DNA of 64,000 nucleotides from Cercis canadensis (GCA_003255065.1 QAOA01005007.1:103778-167777); one strand, 5' to 3'. Shown: positions 24,179 to 35,481, numbered from the stretch's first letter. A program made the numbers and translations. Notes: a model not told the origin generated them from the letters alone.

Positions 24179-24193
24179 ATGTATTCAGCATAA
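24179..24193 (+). promoter_or_regulatory. Upstream reading frame 1 in the NF-YB leader
   Basis: ATG followed by three sense codons and TAA, about 250 bases before the NF-YB start codon. If the leader is unspliced here, ribosomes would meet it first. The transcript start and any leader intron are not known from sequence. Confidence 0.35.
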
Positions 24194-24328
24194 TTCATCC
24201 AAAAAATTCATCGAATTTGAATACCCACTACCAAAAAGTCGCTGATTTTTTTTTTCTCAGTCCAATTCTCCAACGCTGGAATCATCTTTGCAGTAATTGA
24301 TTGATTTTCCACTCGAATTGCGCAATTC

Positions 24329-24346
24329 ATGAATTCCAAACACTGA
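24329..24346 (+). promoter_or_regulatory. Upstream reading frame 2 in the NF-YB leader
   Basis: ATG with four more sense codons and TGA, ending about 100 bases before the NF-YB start. Same caution as for the first: a leader intron could remove it. Confidence 0.35.
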
Positions 24347-24443
24347 ATTTCAGATTCCGGGAAATTTCCCGTACATTTCACGCTAAGAGCCTTGGAAAAA
24401 AGCTGAATCGAATTGATTCCGAGTTGCGTTGGTTGACTCGCCG

Positions 24444-25076
24444 ATGGCGGACTCAGACAACGATTCCGGCGGGGCGCAGAACACTGGAAACAATGCTCAC
24501 GGCAGCGAATTGTCGCCGCGAGAGCAAGACCGGTTTTTGCCGATAGCGAACGTGAGCAGGATCATGAAGAAGGCTCTGCCAGCAAATGCGAAGATCTCAA
24601 AGGACGCGAAAGAGACAGTACAGGAGTGCGTTTCCGAGTTCATCAGCTTCATCACAGGCGAGGCCTCCGACAAGTGCCAGAGGGAGAAGCGCAAGACTAT
24701 CAATGGCGACGATTTGCTCTGGGCTATGACCACCTTGGGATTCGAGGACTACGTGGAGCCTTTGAAGATTTACTTACAAAGGTTTAGGGAAATTGAGGGC
24801 GAGAAGAGCGTGGCGGCGCGTGACAGGGAAGGGGTTGTTGGCGGTGGCGGTGGTGTCGCTGCAGGGAATAGTGGGTACGAGGGTGGTGGGGTGTATGGGG
24901 GAGGAGGAGGAGGAGGTGGAGTTGGGATGGGGATGATGATGCATCAGGGACACGTGTACGGTTCAGCTGGGTTTCATCAGATGGCTGTGAGTGGTGGTAG
25001 TGTTGGTCCTGTTATGGGTAAGAGTGGGCCAAGTTATCCTGGTCCTCCTGGATCTAATGCGGGTAGACCCAGATAA
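24444..25076 (+). CDS. NF-YB3: NF-YB subunit of the CCAAT-binding factor, NF-YB3/NF-YB2 type
   Basis: A single exon of 210 residues. ATG 24444 is chosen because [10 protein letters not shown] is the family N-terminus; the few codons upstream lack an ATG. Residues about 27-120 are the histone-fold domain, starting [20 protein letters not shown] and including [38 protein letters not shown] and [23 protein letters not shown] dimerises with NF-YC through this fold and the pair recruits NF-YA to CCAAT boxes, or CONSTANS-type partners at flowering genes. The domain belongs to the non-LEC1 class. The C-terminal 85 residues are Gly-rich with a run of about eight Gly (GGA/GGT repeat) and are longer than in Arabidopsis NF-YB3. 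Its own upstream region has a CCAAT box. Two short reading frames precede the ATG in the leader. Confidence 0.95.
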   Translation: MADSDNDSGGAQNTGNNAHGSELSPREQDRFLPIANVSRIMKKALPANAKISKDAKETVQECVSEFISFITGEASDKCQREKRKTINGDDLLWAMTTLGFEDYVEPLKIYLQRFREIEGEKSVAARDREGVVGGGGGVAAGNSGYEGGGVYGGGGGGGGVGMGMMMHQGHVYGSAGFHQMAVSGGSVGPVMGKSGPSYPGPPGSNAGRPR

Positions 25077-28000
25077 AATATATGGTGTGGATAATTAAAG
25101 TTAATTTGGGGGGGTAAGACTTTGTAGTTAATTTGGGGTTTGTAAGACTGATTCTAGTGTTATTTTGGTAATTGGAACTCTCTGTACAGTAGGACACTCC
25201 TAGTTGATTTTATTAAGGTCAAAATCTGATAGCGCTGTAGCCTGTAATTGTTGTATAACAAATAGTGCTGCTTGACTGAAGCTCTAATGGAAGATATGAC
25301 ATGCCAGTCTTAGTCTTAGCTTCTTTTCACTCTAAATTTTTATGTACCAAAAAGACAAGAAACAAATATTGCTTCTTTTACTTGCTTTTGTTGTCTTTTT
25401 GTCTTTGACCTCGTTGATAGTTTCATTTTATACCTTATAATATAAAAAATATATTATTTGTTGGGTTTGTAAAAATAACTCATTAGTTCTTCATATATAT
25501 TAATTTAAGTTTAGTTTTTTCACCATTGTTTATATGAATAATAAATTATCCATTTTGCTCATGAATACTTATGACCATTAATCATATACTGTGAAGCATA
25601 ATTATATAGAGATAGAAGGATATCGAGATAGCTTTGAGAGAGGAATACCAAAGGATAACCACATAGGTTAGAAAGATACTCACTTATGCTAAGGTGAATT
25701 TACATATACTTGAAACTAATCTTACTCTTTAGAGATCTTCATCTCATTTATGATGATGCTTGTTTATAGAAAATTGTTCTCCCATCACATGTTAAGAAAT
25801 AAATCGGGTAAAATATAGGCTATAACCACATATTGGGTGAAAGATAATTATATACAATCTACATAATACCCATATAACTTTGAGGAAAAGAAAAACTAAG
25901 GATAACCATATAAATAAAAAGGATACTCACTTACAAGTTATAGCCCCCAATTAGTAGAGGCAAAACAAGTAGTTCATTATTTACATAAACAATGTTAAAA
26001 GAACTAAACTAGAATTAATGAGTCTTTTTTGTAAATTTTATGACTTGAACAATAATTTTCTTAAAAGAAAAGCATATATTTGGGTTGGGATTTAGAGTTT
26101 GAATAGCTTTGTGGGGTTGATGCAAATTCTTAGAGAAAAGAAAAGGATAGGGTAGATGCAACTATTTTCTTGGATGAATGTTAGTTAGATAATTCTAAAG
26201 AAAAAAAATAAATTCTAACGTGGCACTTCTGTTCGAGTTTAGGTGATTTCCTTTGAACTCGGCTATCCACATTTTCGAAATTTGTACCTTTTTGATAGAG
26301 TACTTCCTAGGGAAGACTCTAGTGAAACTGTTTATGTAGTTTTGTTTGTGTTGGACTTTGCCCCGTTGATTACCAAAAAAAATGATAAGTGGTTGTAAAT
26401 ATTGCCTGTTTGAGTTTATGAGACTTTACTTGAATTTGTTATTGACATTTATGAAAGGAAATTGATTTTTTTATACCATCTTTGTTGTCACACCTATTTT
26501 CATATCAGTCTGTTAATTAGAGAGTTTATTAAATTTTAACTATATAATTGTACAAATAAAAAAAATGCCAAAACCTAAAATCGTAGCCTATACACCAAAA
26601 AAAGAAAAAAAATCGTAGCCAGTGGTTGCAGAGGTATAGACGGCGAATGTTAAGGATAATGTTTATTCTAATGTGAAATTAATCCATTCAGTAGAGTCAT
26701 ATCCAACAGACAAGCTCGGTTAACTTAGACTCAGCATAGAAATTCAACCTGACCAATGATCACCACCTTCCTCGTTAGGCAAAGGAAAGAGATATGTTAA
26801 TTTGTGAAACGAGATCAAATTAACTTGGTTGCTTCCCCCACCTCATTAACATTAGCAAAAGAAATATGATAAATATCGAAATTTATTTAATTAAATTCGA
26901 TTAGGATTTGAGGTCAGGTGGCGCATTGCTTTCCTTTTTACTATTTTTTGAGTGTGCAAGTAGCATTTTTCTTGTGCTAACCTATGTTCTGAGTTGGCAC
27001 AAGAAGGCTAACACTGTAATACATCACTAGAGCAGATGGCATTCAGGGAACTAAAAAAAGTATTATTGACATCTTCAATCTATGTGAAGCAGTCTAAGAA
27101 GGAACATGGGAAGCAGAATGATAACGCAGAGGAATATGAATAAACCAAAGCCGGAAAATATATACCCATTCATGAACTAGAAATCAAACACCTAGGATTA
27201 CCATTTTTGTTTGAATGGGCAAGGGGTAAAGTGCTGTCAAGTCGAATGCTACTAGTTAGGGGCCAGATTAGCAAATAGAAATTATCAGCTGAATACGCAC
27301 AGCACAGGGACATGATTGCTAAAAATTGAAACTACATTAATCAAATAACGCAACCACAGTACAGTATGAGCATGCTGTCCAGTTGATATCATATTAGGTA
27401 GAATGCATTAATCCATCCATGTTAAATTAATTTTAAGAGCAAATCTCACTCAAGTATTTTCAAAGCAAAAGAGAAGATATGATCTTGTGTTTTTTGTTCT
27501 CTTTTTTGGGGAGGGGGGGAAGAAACCATACTCAGAATTACAACTGTAGGATAGACATGGTGCTCAACAAACTAGCATAGATCAGAAGACAGAAAAGTAA
27601 GAGATTGGACCAATACAATATAGGCCTATAATCCCTGAACAGCAGATTGATTTTATACAAGATAAAACCATAAAAGAAAACTGGGGATGGATTGGAAACT
27701 AACAAATTAAATATCAATATATACATGAGAACAGGGTATACAATTCTCCGGCTTTGAATGATTACAGTAATTGAATGGTTAGCTTTCTACATCATACACA
27801 AAAAATTTGCATGCTCAACTGTGGTAAACTAACAAAAATGTAGGGGGAAACACAAAAAATGGTGGGAAGAAATGATACAACAGCCAGCCAATGAGAAAAG
27901 GCACATTATCAACATCCTCTGCTAAATCCTACTACATCATTCAAACATTAAGTTCTAAACAGTCTACCATATTTCAGACTTCAGCAAGTTCAACCCATTA

Positions 28001-28108
28001 CATCAACAATATGTTTTAATCATCTGCTAATAACTAAAACATAAACGCAAAACAAAAGTTGATAACTTCATAGCAAAGGTTCCACTTCTGAATGTAAGCA
28101 AAGATTTG
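25077..28108. other. NF-YB 3' UTR and intergenic region
   Basis: Contains the NF-YB 3' UTR (probably to about 25300), a foldback element (25453-26056) and AT-rich DNA without recognisable genes. The part after about 27500 may belong to the 3' end of the minus-strand transcription unit to the right. Confidence 0.4.
25453..26056. mobile_element. Old foldback element with about 110-base inverted ends
   Basis: The left end (ATTATTTGTTGGGTTTGTAA, later CACCATTGTTTATATGAATA) is matched, read from the right end, by ATTATTGTTCAAGTCATAAA and AACATTGTTTATGTAAATAA, at roughly 70 percent overall. Inside, a block with AAGGATAACCA and GATACTCACTTA occurs twice in direct order (about 25650 and 25895). No coding potential. 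The divergence of the arms points to an old insertion. Confidence 0.55.
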
Positions 28109-29604
28109 TCATGGCTTGTCTTCCCAATACTGAAGCTCCACTTCATCTCCAAAGGAACCCAAAGTTCGAACGAACACTTCCTTCTCAAAACAATTGTCCC
28201 TACCTAACAAAGAAGCCCATAACAAACAGTTGTAATTCAGAAGGCATTAACATGAATTAACAGTTATTCATATAAAAAGTACGACAAATTTATCATCTTG
28301 ATTCAGATAAACAGCAATTACTAGAAAATTTAAAGGTTAATATTTTTTTTTGGGTAAACAAATAAACATGGACATCACAAGCAAATTACAAAATCTCTTC
28401 TTTTGGACAACTGCAAAGCAGAATATTTAGGCCAATGGAATGCATAAACCTTCAAAAATTATTGGAAACATAATATAGGAATTGTTTATGAGAATGGCCC
28501 TAACACACTATAACATTTAAATCTCCCGGATTTCCACAAACATTATGATTGCAAACCAAGTTGAATGCATACTTCTCAACCCTATATTATCGATTAAACA
28601 TATCTATAAGGTTTTAATATTGTTCACTTCACACATATATCTGAAAATTCTCTCCTAAAAAACAAATTAAGCCATTAACATACCAAAATGCATTCACGAA
28701 CATAAGCATTTGAGATGATTACATAATTAACAAGTGTACAGCAGCAATTACGACCTAATACATGATAAAGCATTATGGTGAAGTGATCATCAGCATATTT
28801 ATAACGTTACAGTAGCTACAGAACCACAATGGGTTACTCAACTAACCTCTTTGGGGAGACTATGGAAATGAAAATGAGGTACAGAATGCTAGTGAATTCG
28901 TAACACAAAGGACAAAGGGAAATTTCAGATTCAAAAGCTCACATGGGCACTCTTAAACAATAATTGTTTCTATTGAACCTACATATTAGATGCCGACAGG
29001 CTGCTTCTTTGCTGGCTATAGTTTAACTCCAGGAAGGCTCACCTTGTATCAGTTTATTATTTGATCTTTAAGTTCATGTTTGACCAACATAAGCCCCAAA
29101 TTTAGTATCAGCTCACTGACATCCATGTCAGAAGTCAAAATATTCTAAACCCAATCGAAATTTGTGAGCAGAAACCTTAGGCTAAAGGATAATACTAAAG
29201 GACTATGCACCCAACTTTCATATACAGTAAATTATGATGCTAAAGCACAAAAATCTAAGCCATAGCAACCCTCGCCTGTTTATTGTCATCTTCAGTTAAA
29301 ACTATGACACTCAACTACAACGTACCCATTAACAATGAAAATCTTATGCATGACTGATGAATACAGACTCTAAAACAAGGTACATTTACTTTTCAAGCAT
29401 TTTAACAAGAAAAAGAAAATGCTTCATCTGCAACATGATTATCTAACAGCCAGATGCATGGGTATTATTTACTACCTATTATATGCACAATATGCAGGCA
29501 TCACAAATCATGAAAATCCATGAATAAATATTAAAAACGTATATAGCAGGTAGAGAAAATCTGAAATCTTAAGACTAACCTTTCCCACAGACGAATAAAA
29601 CCAT
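28109..29604 (-). CDS. Possible 39-residue protein from two spliced exons, or spliced 3' UTR
   Basis: On the minus strand an ATG at 29604 opens a 25-base segment ending at a good donor (AAAG then GTTAGT). An acceptor TTTGTTAG at 28204 leads into a 95-base segment that stays open in the joined phase and ends in TGA at 28109. The product would start MVLFVCGKGRDN and end DEVELQYWEDKP. The segments lie directly downstream of the CPSF6-like gene on the same strand. They may instead be 3' UTR exons of that gene, alternative last exons, or a chance pattern: 31 open codons are not statistically strong. I recognise no family. Confidence 0.3.
28204..29579 (-). other. Long AT-rich intron-like stretch
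   Basis: About 1.4 kb with no recognisable gene or repeat, bounded on the minus strand by a plausible donor (29579) and acceptor (28204). It is either the intron of the small reading frame or plain downstream DNA. Confidence 0.3.
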
Positions 29605-29786
29605 GCTCCTGAAGAGAATAAATTGGAACAAGAGATTGAAATAAAAAGAGCCATTCAACAACTTCCGGACCAGAAGAGCACAGCCAGAGGAGTCCAAACA
29701 ACAATGACAAATTCTTACTTTTTCAGTTTCTGTCCTTTCCATCATAAATGGAAAGCATTCAGAAAAATAGTAAGCACCATATTTTG

Positions 29787-31949
29787 TTACTCAGAGGTAA
29801 GCCTTCGCCTCTTCCCATAATCAGCATCTCTTGATCTAGAATGATGCTCCTCCTCTTGGGATAATCGCGACTTGCTGTGAGTCCTTGATGACCGTCCCCT
29901 TTCCCAGTCATCTTCATGGTCAGCTTCACGATCTCTGTACCTATGATGATCTGCATATCTGTCCCTGTCTTCCCTGTACCTGTCACGCTCACGGTCTCGA
30001 TCACGATCCCTTTCACGGTCACGATCACGGTCTCGAGACCGTTCCCGATCACGGTCACGCTCCCTGTCCCGTTCTCGGCCTACTTCTCTATCATCACGAT
30101 GTCTTCTTTCTGACCACTCATGGTCATGGGCCATATCTTTTTCTCTAGGAGCATCTCTCTCATATGTTTGATCTCTATCCTCCCTGTATCTTCGGTCAGA
30201 AGAACCAGACCAGTCCCTTTCTGATCCTCTGTCTTTTTCCCTCACATTAGGCCACCCACCTCTATCATGACTCACTTCACCATACTGATGGTCTGATGCA
30301 GCCTCCTCCCCATAACTAGACTCTCCGGCTCTCCCACCACCATGTTCTTCGCCACCCCATCCACCCATAGTTGGATCTGACCACATTCCCATATTAGGCC
30401 CATCAACACCTGAAGTGGGCATCATCCCCATGCCATTTACAGGCATTCCTCTTCCAAAAAAGGCTGGATTAACATGAGGTGCCACTCCAGGCAAACCAAC
30501 ACCTCCAACAGGAGGGAATGAAGACAAAATCCCAGAAAATGGAGGTGTTGGAGCACCAGGAAAGCCTCCATAGTTTCCCATTCTTCCCATAGGACCTCCA
30601 AATGCAGGATCAAAACCCTGACCCATCATTGGCTGAGGATGCAAAAGAGGCGGGGTACCACCAAGACCCTGCCCAAATCCATTCCCACCATTTCCCATTA
30701 TACCTCTACCACCCATGCCACCAGCCCTGTTCCTCATTGGATTAACAGGCCCTCTATTCCCCATTCCAGGGGCATTCCCTCTCCCCCAGTTACCTCTGCC
30801 AAAACCTCTATTGGTATCTCCACCTTGGTAGTTACCACCTGTAGCAATATTGCTCCCACCAGTCTTAGCCCCAGCATCAGCAGGCCCTCTTCTTCCCTGA
30901 GTAACTGTAGATTGGGTCATCGATTGATTCCTATTCACCTGAGCCTCTCCCATTCTCTTAACAGTAAAAGGCGAAGCAAAAGCAACAACACATGGTCTCC
31001 CATTAAACACATGTCCATTCATCCCTTCCTTACAAGCAGTGGCAGCAGCAGGGTCATAAAACTCAACCTGGCAATACCCTTTTGACTTCCCACTTGCCTT
31101 CTCATCAAAAAACTTCACCTCCTTCACTGCTCCATACTTACAAAGCTCTGCCTCCAGCTCAGAATCTGTAGTCCACCAGTGCAGATCACCCACAAATAAT
31201 ATGGTTCCTCCAGCACCAGTACCGCCAGCACTGCCAACACCCACACCAGGTACAACTCCTCCGGAACCAACACTATTAACTCCAGTTACACTATTCCCAA
31301 CCCCATTTCCACCAATCCTGTTGAGATTTCCTCCTCCCCCTTGTCTCACCAAACCTTCATTTCCCACCACATTTCCAACAACTCCACCATGTGGTTGCTG
31401 CCCCATCCCTTGCACTCCTACACTATTATTAGCACTTTGCTCCTCTATCTCATTCAATTTACCTGATGGTTGTCCTAATTCAACCCTAATTCCACCTCCA
31501 CCACCCATAGAGGACCCTGATCCACCACTCCCCTTCACACCCATCTCATTCCCTCTAAACCCCTGGTTCTGAAACCCATCTGCTCTCCCAGAAACCCTGG
31601 ACGCACCATCTATACCCCCAACTACACCACCACCGCTGCCGCCGCCAGCGTCAACACTACCACCACCGACACCTGGTATCGAAACCCCACCACCGGTTTC
31701 CGGAGGCACAACAGTTGACTGGGTCTTTTTCTCCTCCACATCATCATTCCTAAACCCTGAATCCTCGTTCTTCCTCAACGATTGAAGAAACCCTTCCCCA
31801 ACATTAACATCGTTGTAAAGATCCTCATAATCATCGTCTTCCTCACCCAAGAAACCCTCATCGGCAACAGCTGATATAGCTTCGTTGCGATGGAACTGAT
31901 CCATCGGATCCCCGCTCTCACCGTACCCTCCCTCACCCTCATCCATCAT
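29787..31949 (-). CDS. CPSF6/CFIm68-like RNA-binding protein (RRM plus RD/RE-rich tail)
   Basis: A single coding exon of 720 residues; ATG 31949 is the first in frame and gives MMDEGEGGYGESGDPMDQF. The N-terminal 230 residues are acidic then Gly/Val-rich and disordered. One RRM follows at about 245-325: RNP2 is ILFVGDLHWWTTDSE and RNP1 is KSKGYCQVEFYDP. The WWTTD signature is characteristic of the large subunit of cleavage factor Im (CPSF6/CFIm68), which with the 25 kDa subunit binds UGUA and sets poly(A) site choice in the nucleus. A Gly/Met/Pro-rich middle is followed by a C-terminal RD/RE/RS domain of about 130 residues, the SR-like region that binds transport and splicing factors. The protein ends GKRRRLTSE. 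It resembles Arabidopsis At5g55670 and At1g13190 (recalled). A telo-box lies at 32172-32180 upstream. Confidence 0.9.
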   Translation of the reverse strand: MMDEGEGGYGESGDPMDQFHRNEAISAVADEGFLGEEDDDYEDLYNDVNVGEGFLQSLRKNEDSGFRNDDVEEKKTQSTVVPPETGGGVSIPGVGGGSVDAGGGSGGGVVGGIDGASRVSGRADGFQNQGFRGNEMGVKGSGGSGSSMGGGGGIRVELGQPSGKLNEIEEQSANNSVGVQGMGQQPHGGVVGNVVGNEGLVRQGGGGNLNRIGGNGVGNSVTGVNSVGSGGVVPGVGVGSAGGTGAGGTILFVGDLHWWTTDSELEAELCKYGAVKEVKFFDEKASGKSKGYCQVEFYDPAAATACKEGMNGHVFNGRPCVVAFASPFTVKRMGEAQVNRNQSMTQSTVTQGRRGPADAGAKTGGSNIATGGNYQGGDTNRGFGRGNWGRGNAPGMGNRGPVNPMRNRAGGMGGRGIMGNGGNGFGQGLGGTPPLLHPQPMMGQGFDPAFGGPMGRMGNYGGFPGAPTPPFSGILSSFPPVGGVGLPGVAPHVNPAFFGRGMPVNGMGMMPTSGVDGPNMGMWSDPTMGGWGGEEHGGGRAGESSYGEEAASDHQYGEVSHDRGGWPNVREKDRGSERDWSGSSDRRYREDRDQTYERDAPREKDMAHDHEWSERRHRDDREVGRERDRERDRDRERSRDRDRDRERDRDRDRERDRYREDRDRYADHHRYRDREADHEDDWERGRSSRTHSKSRLSQEEEHHSRSRDADYGKRRRLTSE

Positions 31950-31986
31950 CGCACTCAATTTCTCTCTGTTGTTCTCTTCACTCTCC

Positions 31987-32111
31987 CTAGGTTTTCCACC
32001 TCAAGTAAAGGTTTATACACAGAGAGAGAGCGATTTCAAAAATCAAGCAAACACCATTGATTGAAGGATGAAAAATTAGTACAGAGAACAAGAGAAAGTG
32101 ATAGATCTTAC
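31987..32111 (-). other. Probable 5' leader intron of the CPSF6-like gene
   Basis: A 125-base stretch between a donor CTG|GTAAGA (32111) and an acceptor CCTAG (31987), in the leader just upstream of the ATG. Splice signals are good but unsupported by transcript data. Confidence 0.35.
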
Positions 32112-32171
32112 CAGCAAGCGAGAAAAAGAGGAAAGGGCATGTGTATGGAAAACAAAAGAGTCAAGAGAGCC

Positions 32172-32180
32172 AAACCCTAA
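32172..32180 (+). promoter_or_regulatory. Telo-box upstream of the CPSF6-like gene
   Basis: AAACCCTAA, 223 bases before the start codon of the minus-strand gene. Frequent near the starts of plant genes for RNA and ribosome functions. Confidence 0.45.
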
Positions 32181-32339
32181 TCTGGAAACTTGTGCGAGAA
32201 AGAAGGGATGTGATTTGCTAACGTCTGTTTTTTTTTGGGACCCTTCCAACACTCACTTACATATTTGGGATATTGCTAGCATGCCCTCGAGTGCTTGCTC
32301 GCTTCTCCATTGGTTCTTCGATTTTCTTTAGAGTAAACC

Positions 32340-32560
32340 TACATTTGAGTCCTCCAAAGATTTGGGTTCAGACAAAATCATCTCTGAAAGATAAAAAACT
32401 ACAAAATCGTCCCTGAAAGATAGGACATCCATAACAAAATAGTCCTCCGTTAGTGAGGCCTGTTAACTGGTAACGGAAATGCTGATGTGGCACCATTAAG
32501 TGCTTACGTGGCATGTTAACCGCTTGCATGGCACTTTAAGTTGCCACGTGGATTATAAAC
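32340..32560. repeat. Probable dispersed repeat fragment
   Basis: Two similar phrases, AAAATCATCTCTGAAAGATA and AAAATCGTCCCTGAAAGATA, occur about 35 bases apart, followed by several CACGTGG/ACGTGGCA-like steps (GATGTGGCACC, TACGTGGCATG, CACGTGG). I recall this type of text from dispersed plant repeats, but no ends or target duplication could be defined. Confidence 0.3.
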
Positions 32561-33401
32561 TCAAAATCTCTCTCTTCCCCTCCTCTCTCACGGAACCACC
32601 CTCATCTCTCATCTCTCTCTCACTCTCATCTCTCTCTCTCTGTCATCTCTTATCTCTTTCTCTCTTTCTCACTCTCATCTCTCTCACTCTTTTTATTGTG
32701 AGCTACGGGGTGAGACAGAGGCCATGGGGTGATTTATTGATTTATTGTTGAATCCTCTAGAAGGGTGAAGCAGTTTTCACGTCCCACCAAAAATATATGG
32801 ATACGCACCAAACTTTTACAGATATATGTAAAGGAACAGATGCATACAAACATGTAAGACAAAGGGTATGTCAAAGTTCATGGTGGCGCCTAGTTTTCGA
32901 AGGTGAGGACTAGCTAAATATGTCAGTATTGATTTTAATACTTAAATAACCGAATAACCACTAGTATTTGTGGATATCAAAACGGGTTCAAAAGGCTTCA
33001 CAAAGTTTAGAACAATGTCAAAGCTGGTGGTCGTATAGGTTAAGGAGAAAGTGAAAGTTTACATTTCCACCAAAACAAAAAAAAAANGAATTTTTAAAAT
33101 ATTTTCAAAAATACTTATGTATCTTAGCAAATTACAAATAGTTGAGTTAACATGGAATTATGCGAGAAATTAATAGAGGGTGAAATTGATAAGAAATTGA
33201 AATTTTGAGTATTTAATAGCATTTTTTTTTGTTAAGGAGCAAACTGAGAATTGTTGAATTTGCAAACGATTAAAATAGTTTATCACTACTAAGATTTGCT
33301 TATAGAAGATGATTATTGCTTATATAGCCTTTATGTTTATTTTATCATCATCAAAAAGAAGTGAGAAAAAAAAAATTAGCAATTTATTTATTTTTTTTAA
33401 A

Positions 33402-33493
33402 GATTTTATGATATCATATAAATATATTATATTACATTAACGTGATAAGTATATATAATTTTTATATTTTATTAAATATAAAAATATAATATC
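33402..33493. mobile_element. Partial family A MITE (copy 3)
   Basis: About 90 bases matching the left part of the 6104 copy in the same orientation: GATTTTATGATATCATATAA against GATTCTATGATACTATATGA, then a shared ATTTTTATATTTTATTAAAT-like segment. The other end is missing or unrecognisable. Confidence 0.5.
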
Positions 33494-34287
33494 AATCAAG
33501 GCACTGAGTCAAACATAAAAAAGATCTCGCAATTCCTTCATTCATGACACTTTACAAATAACACCCAAGTCTGATTTTAAAAGCACTTCCATTATTTTAG
33601 GAAAAATAATATTCTCACATATTTTTAAAAATATCTGAAATATGTAAATTTAATCTAAGTTCTTCAGTTAAAATTTTAATAGAACTTTTCATATAAAAAA
33701 TTAATTAAATTTAAATATGAGATATAAAAATTGTATGAAAACATGACCCCTCTTATTTCAAACACCACTTGTACGAGGAAACTAATTAACCAACTCATCA
33801 AACCTAATTGTACTACTAAGATAACACAAGAAGAAGAATGAGAATGAGTAGGAAGGGACATGTACCAGAAATTAGAAAAGGAAAGAGACCTTTCATTGAT
33901 GTAAGATCATGTTGACCAGCTGCTTTGGTATAAAAAGAAAAGGAAAAATAAAATTCATGTTGCCACTTGGCAGTAGTAGATAAGGAATCTCTCTCTAAAA
34001 TAGGTCAGCATTGAATATTCATCGTAAAAAATTCAGATTATGAAGATAAGGAATAAATTATTTCATGTTGGTATACTCTCAAATATTAAAATTAAAAAAA
34101 AATAGACACACAAAATCTAGGTTCTGAGCCTGAGAGATAGTTTTTTTTTTTTTTTAAAAAAAAAGTTAAAATTTAAAAGGTCTCAATTGAAGTAAAAAAT
34201 TAACTCTGCAAGGTTAAAATTGAAGAAAAATTTTCAAGGGCCTAAATTATAATTTTCACCTTTTAAATATTAGTACTAAATAACCTT

Positions 34288-34355
34288 CCGTTTGCATTAA
34301 AGAAAAAAAGTATGTGAAATNCCGTTTGCATTAAAGAAAAAAAAGTATGTGAAAT
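34288..34355. repeat. 33-base duplication around N 34321, probable assembly artefact
   Basis: CCGTTTGCATTAAAG, an A-run and AGTATGTGAAAT occur on both sides of the N, differing only in the length of the A-run. Confidence 0.85.
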
Positions 34356-35308
34356 CTGTGAATTTATATCAAATTTCTGTAATTTACTCTTGCAGTCTTT
34401 CTTGTATTTTGCTTGCTTAAATACACATTTTTTCCTCTTTTGGCTAATAAACGCTTTACAGCTATTCTTTTTTTCTTTCTATAATGTAAACCACTACGTC
34501 TTTTCTTTTAAAACCTATTGCATTATATTGATAACTTTCAAATTGTGATAGTAACCTAACTTTTAAATTAAGATATATAATAATATTTTAAAAGGTTTTT
34601 TTTTTTTTCTATAGGTAAATAGTCAATGCATTTTGTAATATAGGGGATTTAAATTGATGAAGAAGGGTAAAAAAAATTAACTTTATGATTGAGAGTGCAT
34701 TTTATTGAACTAAAACTCTTTTTCTATTAAAAAATCACTTTAGTGGCTCTAATTAGAACAAAGGATACTAACAAATAAACGAGATTGAGTCCATTGTTTT
34801 TAGACACAATTTTTTTTTGTAAGATTTTTACACTCAATTTAAATGCTATGTTGACGAACACGTATTAGCTTTAGCAAACTCCCCACTTAAAGCCTCATTT
34901 GCATTGATTCATGTATTAACTAGGCATCAATCCTTTAATTGATTTGTTTTTGGTTCCTAGCCGAAGGAGCACTATGGGAAACTTGAAAGAATGTGGTTGA
35001 GACATGAAGATGTTGATTATTAATTCCTTGTTTGTTTATGCCTCTCCATTTTTTTATTCTGTCTTTTTATTAACTTGTTCTCAATAGTCCTTTAGTTATG
35101 ACAATGCAAAGCCACAATTTGAGAAGCACACCGAAGCAATGCTAGATAAATTTCACATAATAGACCATGGCCCATGGGCCGGCCCAATGGGGTATCCAAG
35201 CAACGGCTACTTTACTGGCTATAGCCGGTCTCACTGTGCTGAACCATCGCAACGGTCACCTTTCTATTAAATTCCAAAATTCACAACGTATAGTTTCCCT
35301 CGCCCTGT

Positions 35309-35314
35309 TATATA
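35309..35314 (+). promoter_or_regulatory. TATA box of the AGP gene
   Basis: TATATA within CTGTTATATATCC, 168 bases upstream of ATG 35482, which would put the transcription start near 35340. Confidence 0.55.
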
Positions 35315-35481
35315 TCCCTCCAACATGTTTCTCGAAAAAACAGAGTTTACCACAGAAGACACACTTCCTGCACAAACTCCAACATCCACTTCTTCATCAA
35401 CGTTGGTGTAATCAATTTTCCATTCACCTGAGAGATTGAGATTCATTCTCTGTCTACTTTAATTTCTTCAAAGTCCCAAAG

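Larger units (their letters stand above)
20289..24443. other. DEK 3' UTR, intergenic DNA and NF-YB leader
   Basis: AT-rich spacer holding a poly-T contig end with N at 21070, a long-armed foldback element (21368-21837), a possible SINE (22207-22325), an N in poly-A at 22541, the second family A MITE (22785-22984) and a TA microsatellite at about 23488-23505. From 23750 the composition changes: a CCAAT box (23789-23793), an ACGT core CACGTG (23858-23863), then the C/T-rich leader of the NF-YB gene. Confidence 0.5.
32332..35166. other. Intergenic region with repeats
   Basis: Contains a dispersed-repeat-like stretch (32340-32560), a CT-rich tract (about 32568-32692), an N in poly-A at 33087, a partial family A MITE (33402-33493) and a duplicated 33-base contig end around N 34321. 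Open frames here are short and unsupported. Confidence 0.5.

Noticed and set aside
30639-31572. Plus-strand Pro/Thr-rich open frames
   Set aside because: They mirror the Gly-rich part of the CPSF6-like gene on the minus strand, which has the recognisable RRM.
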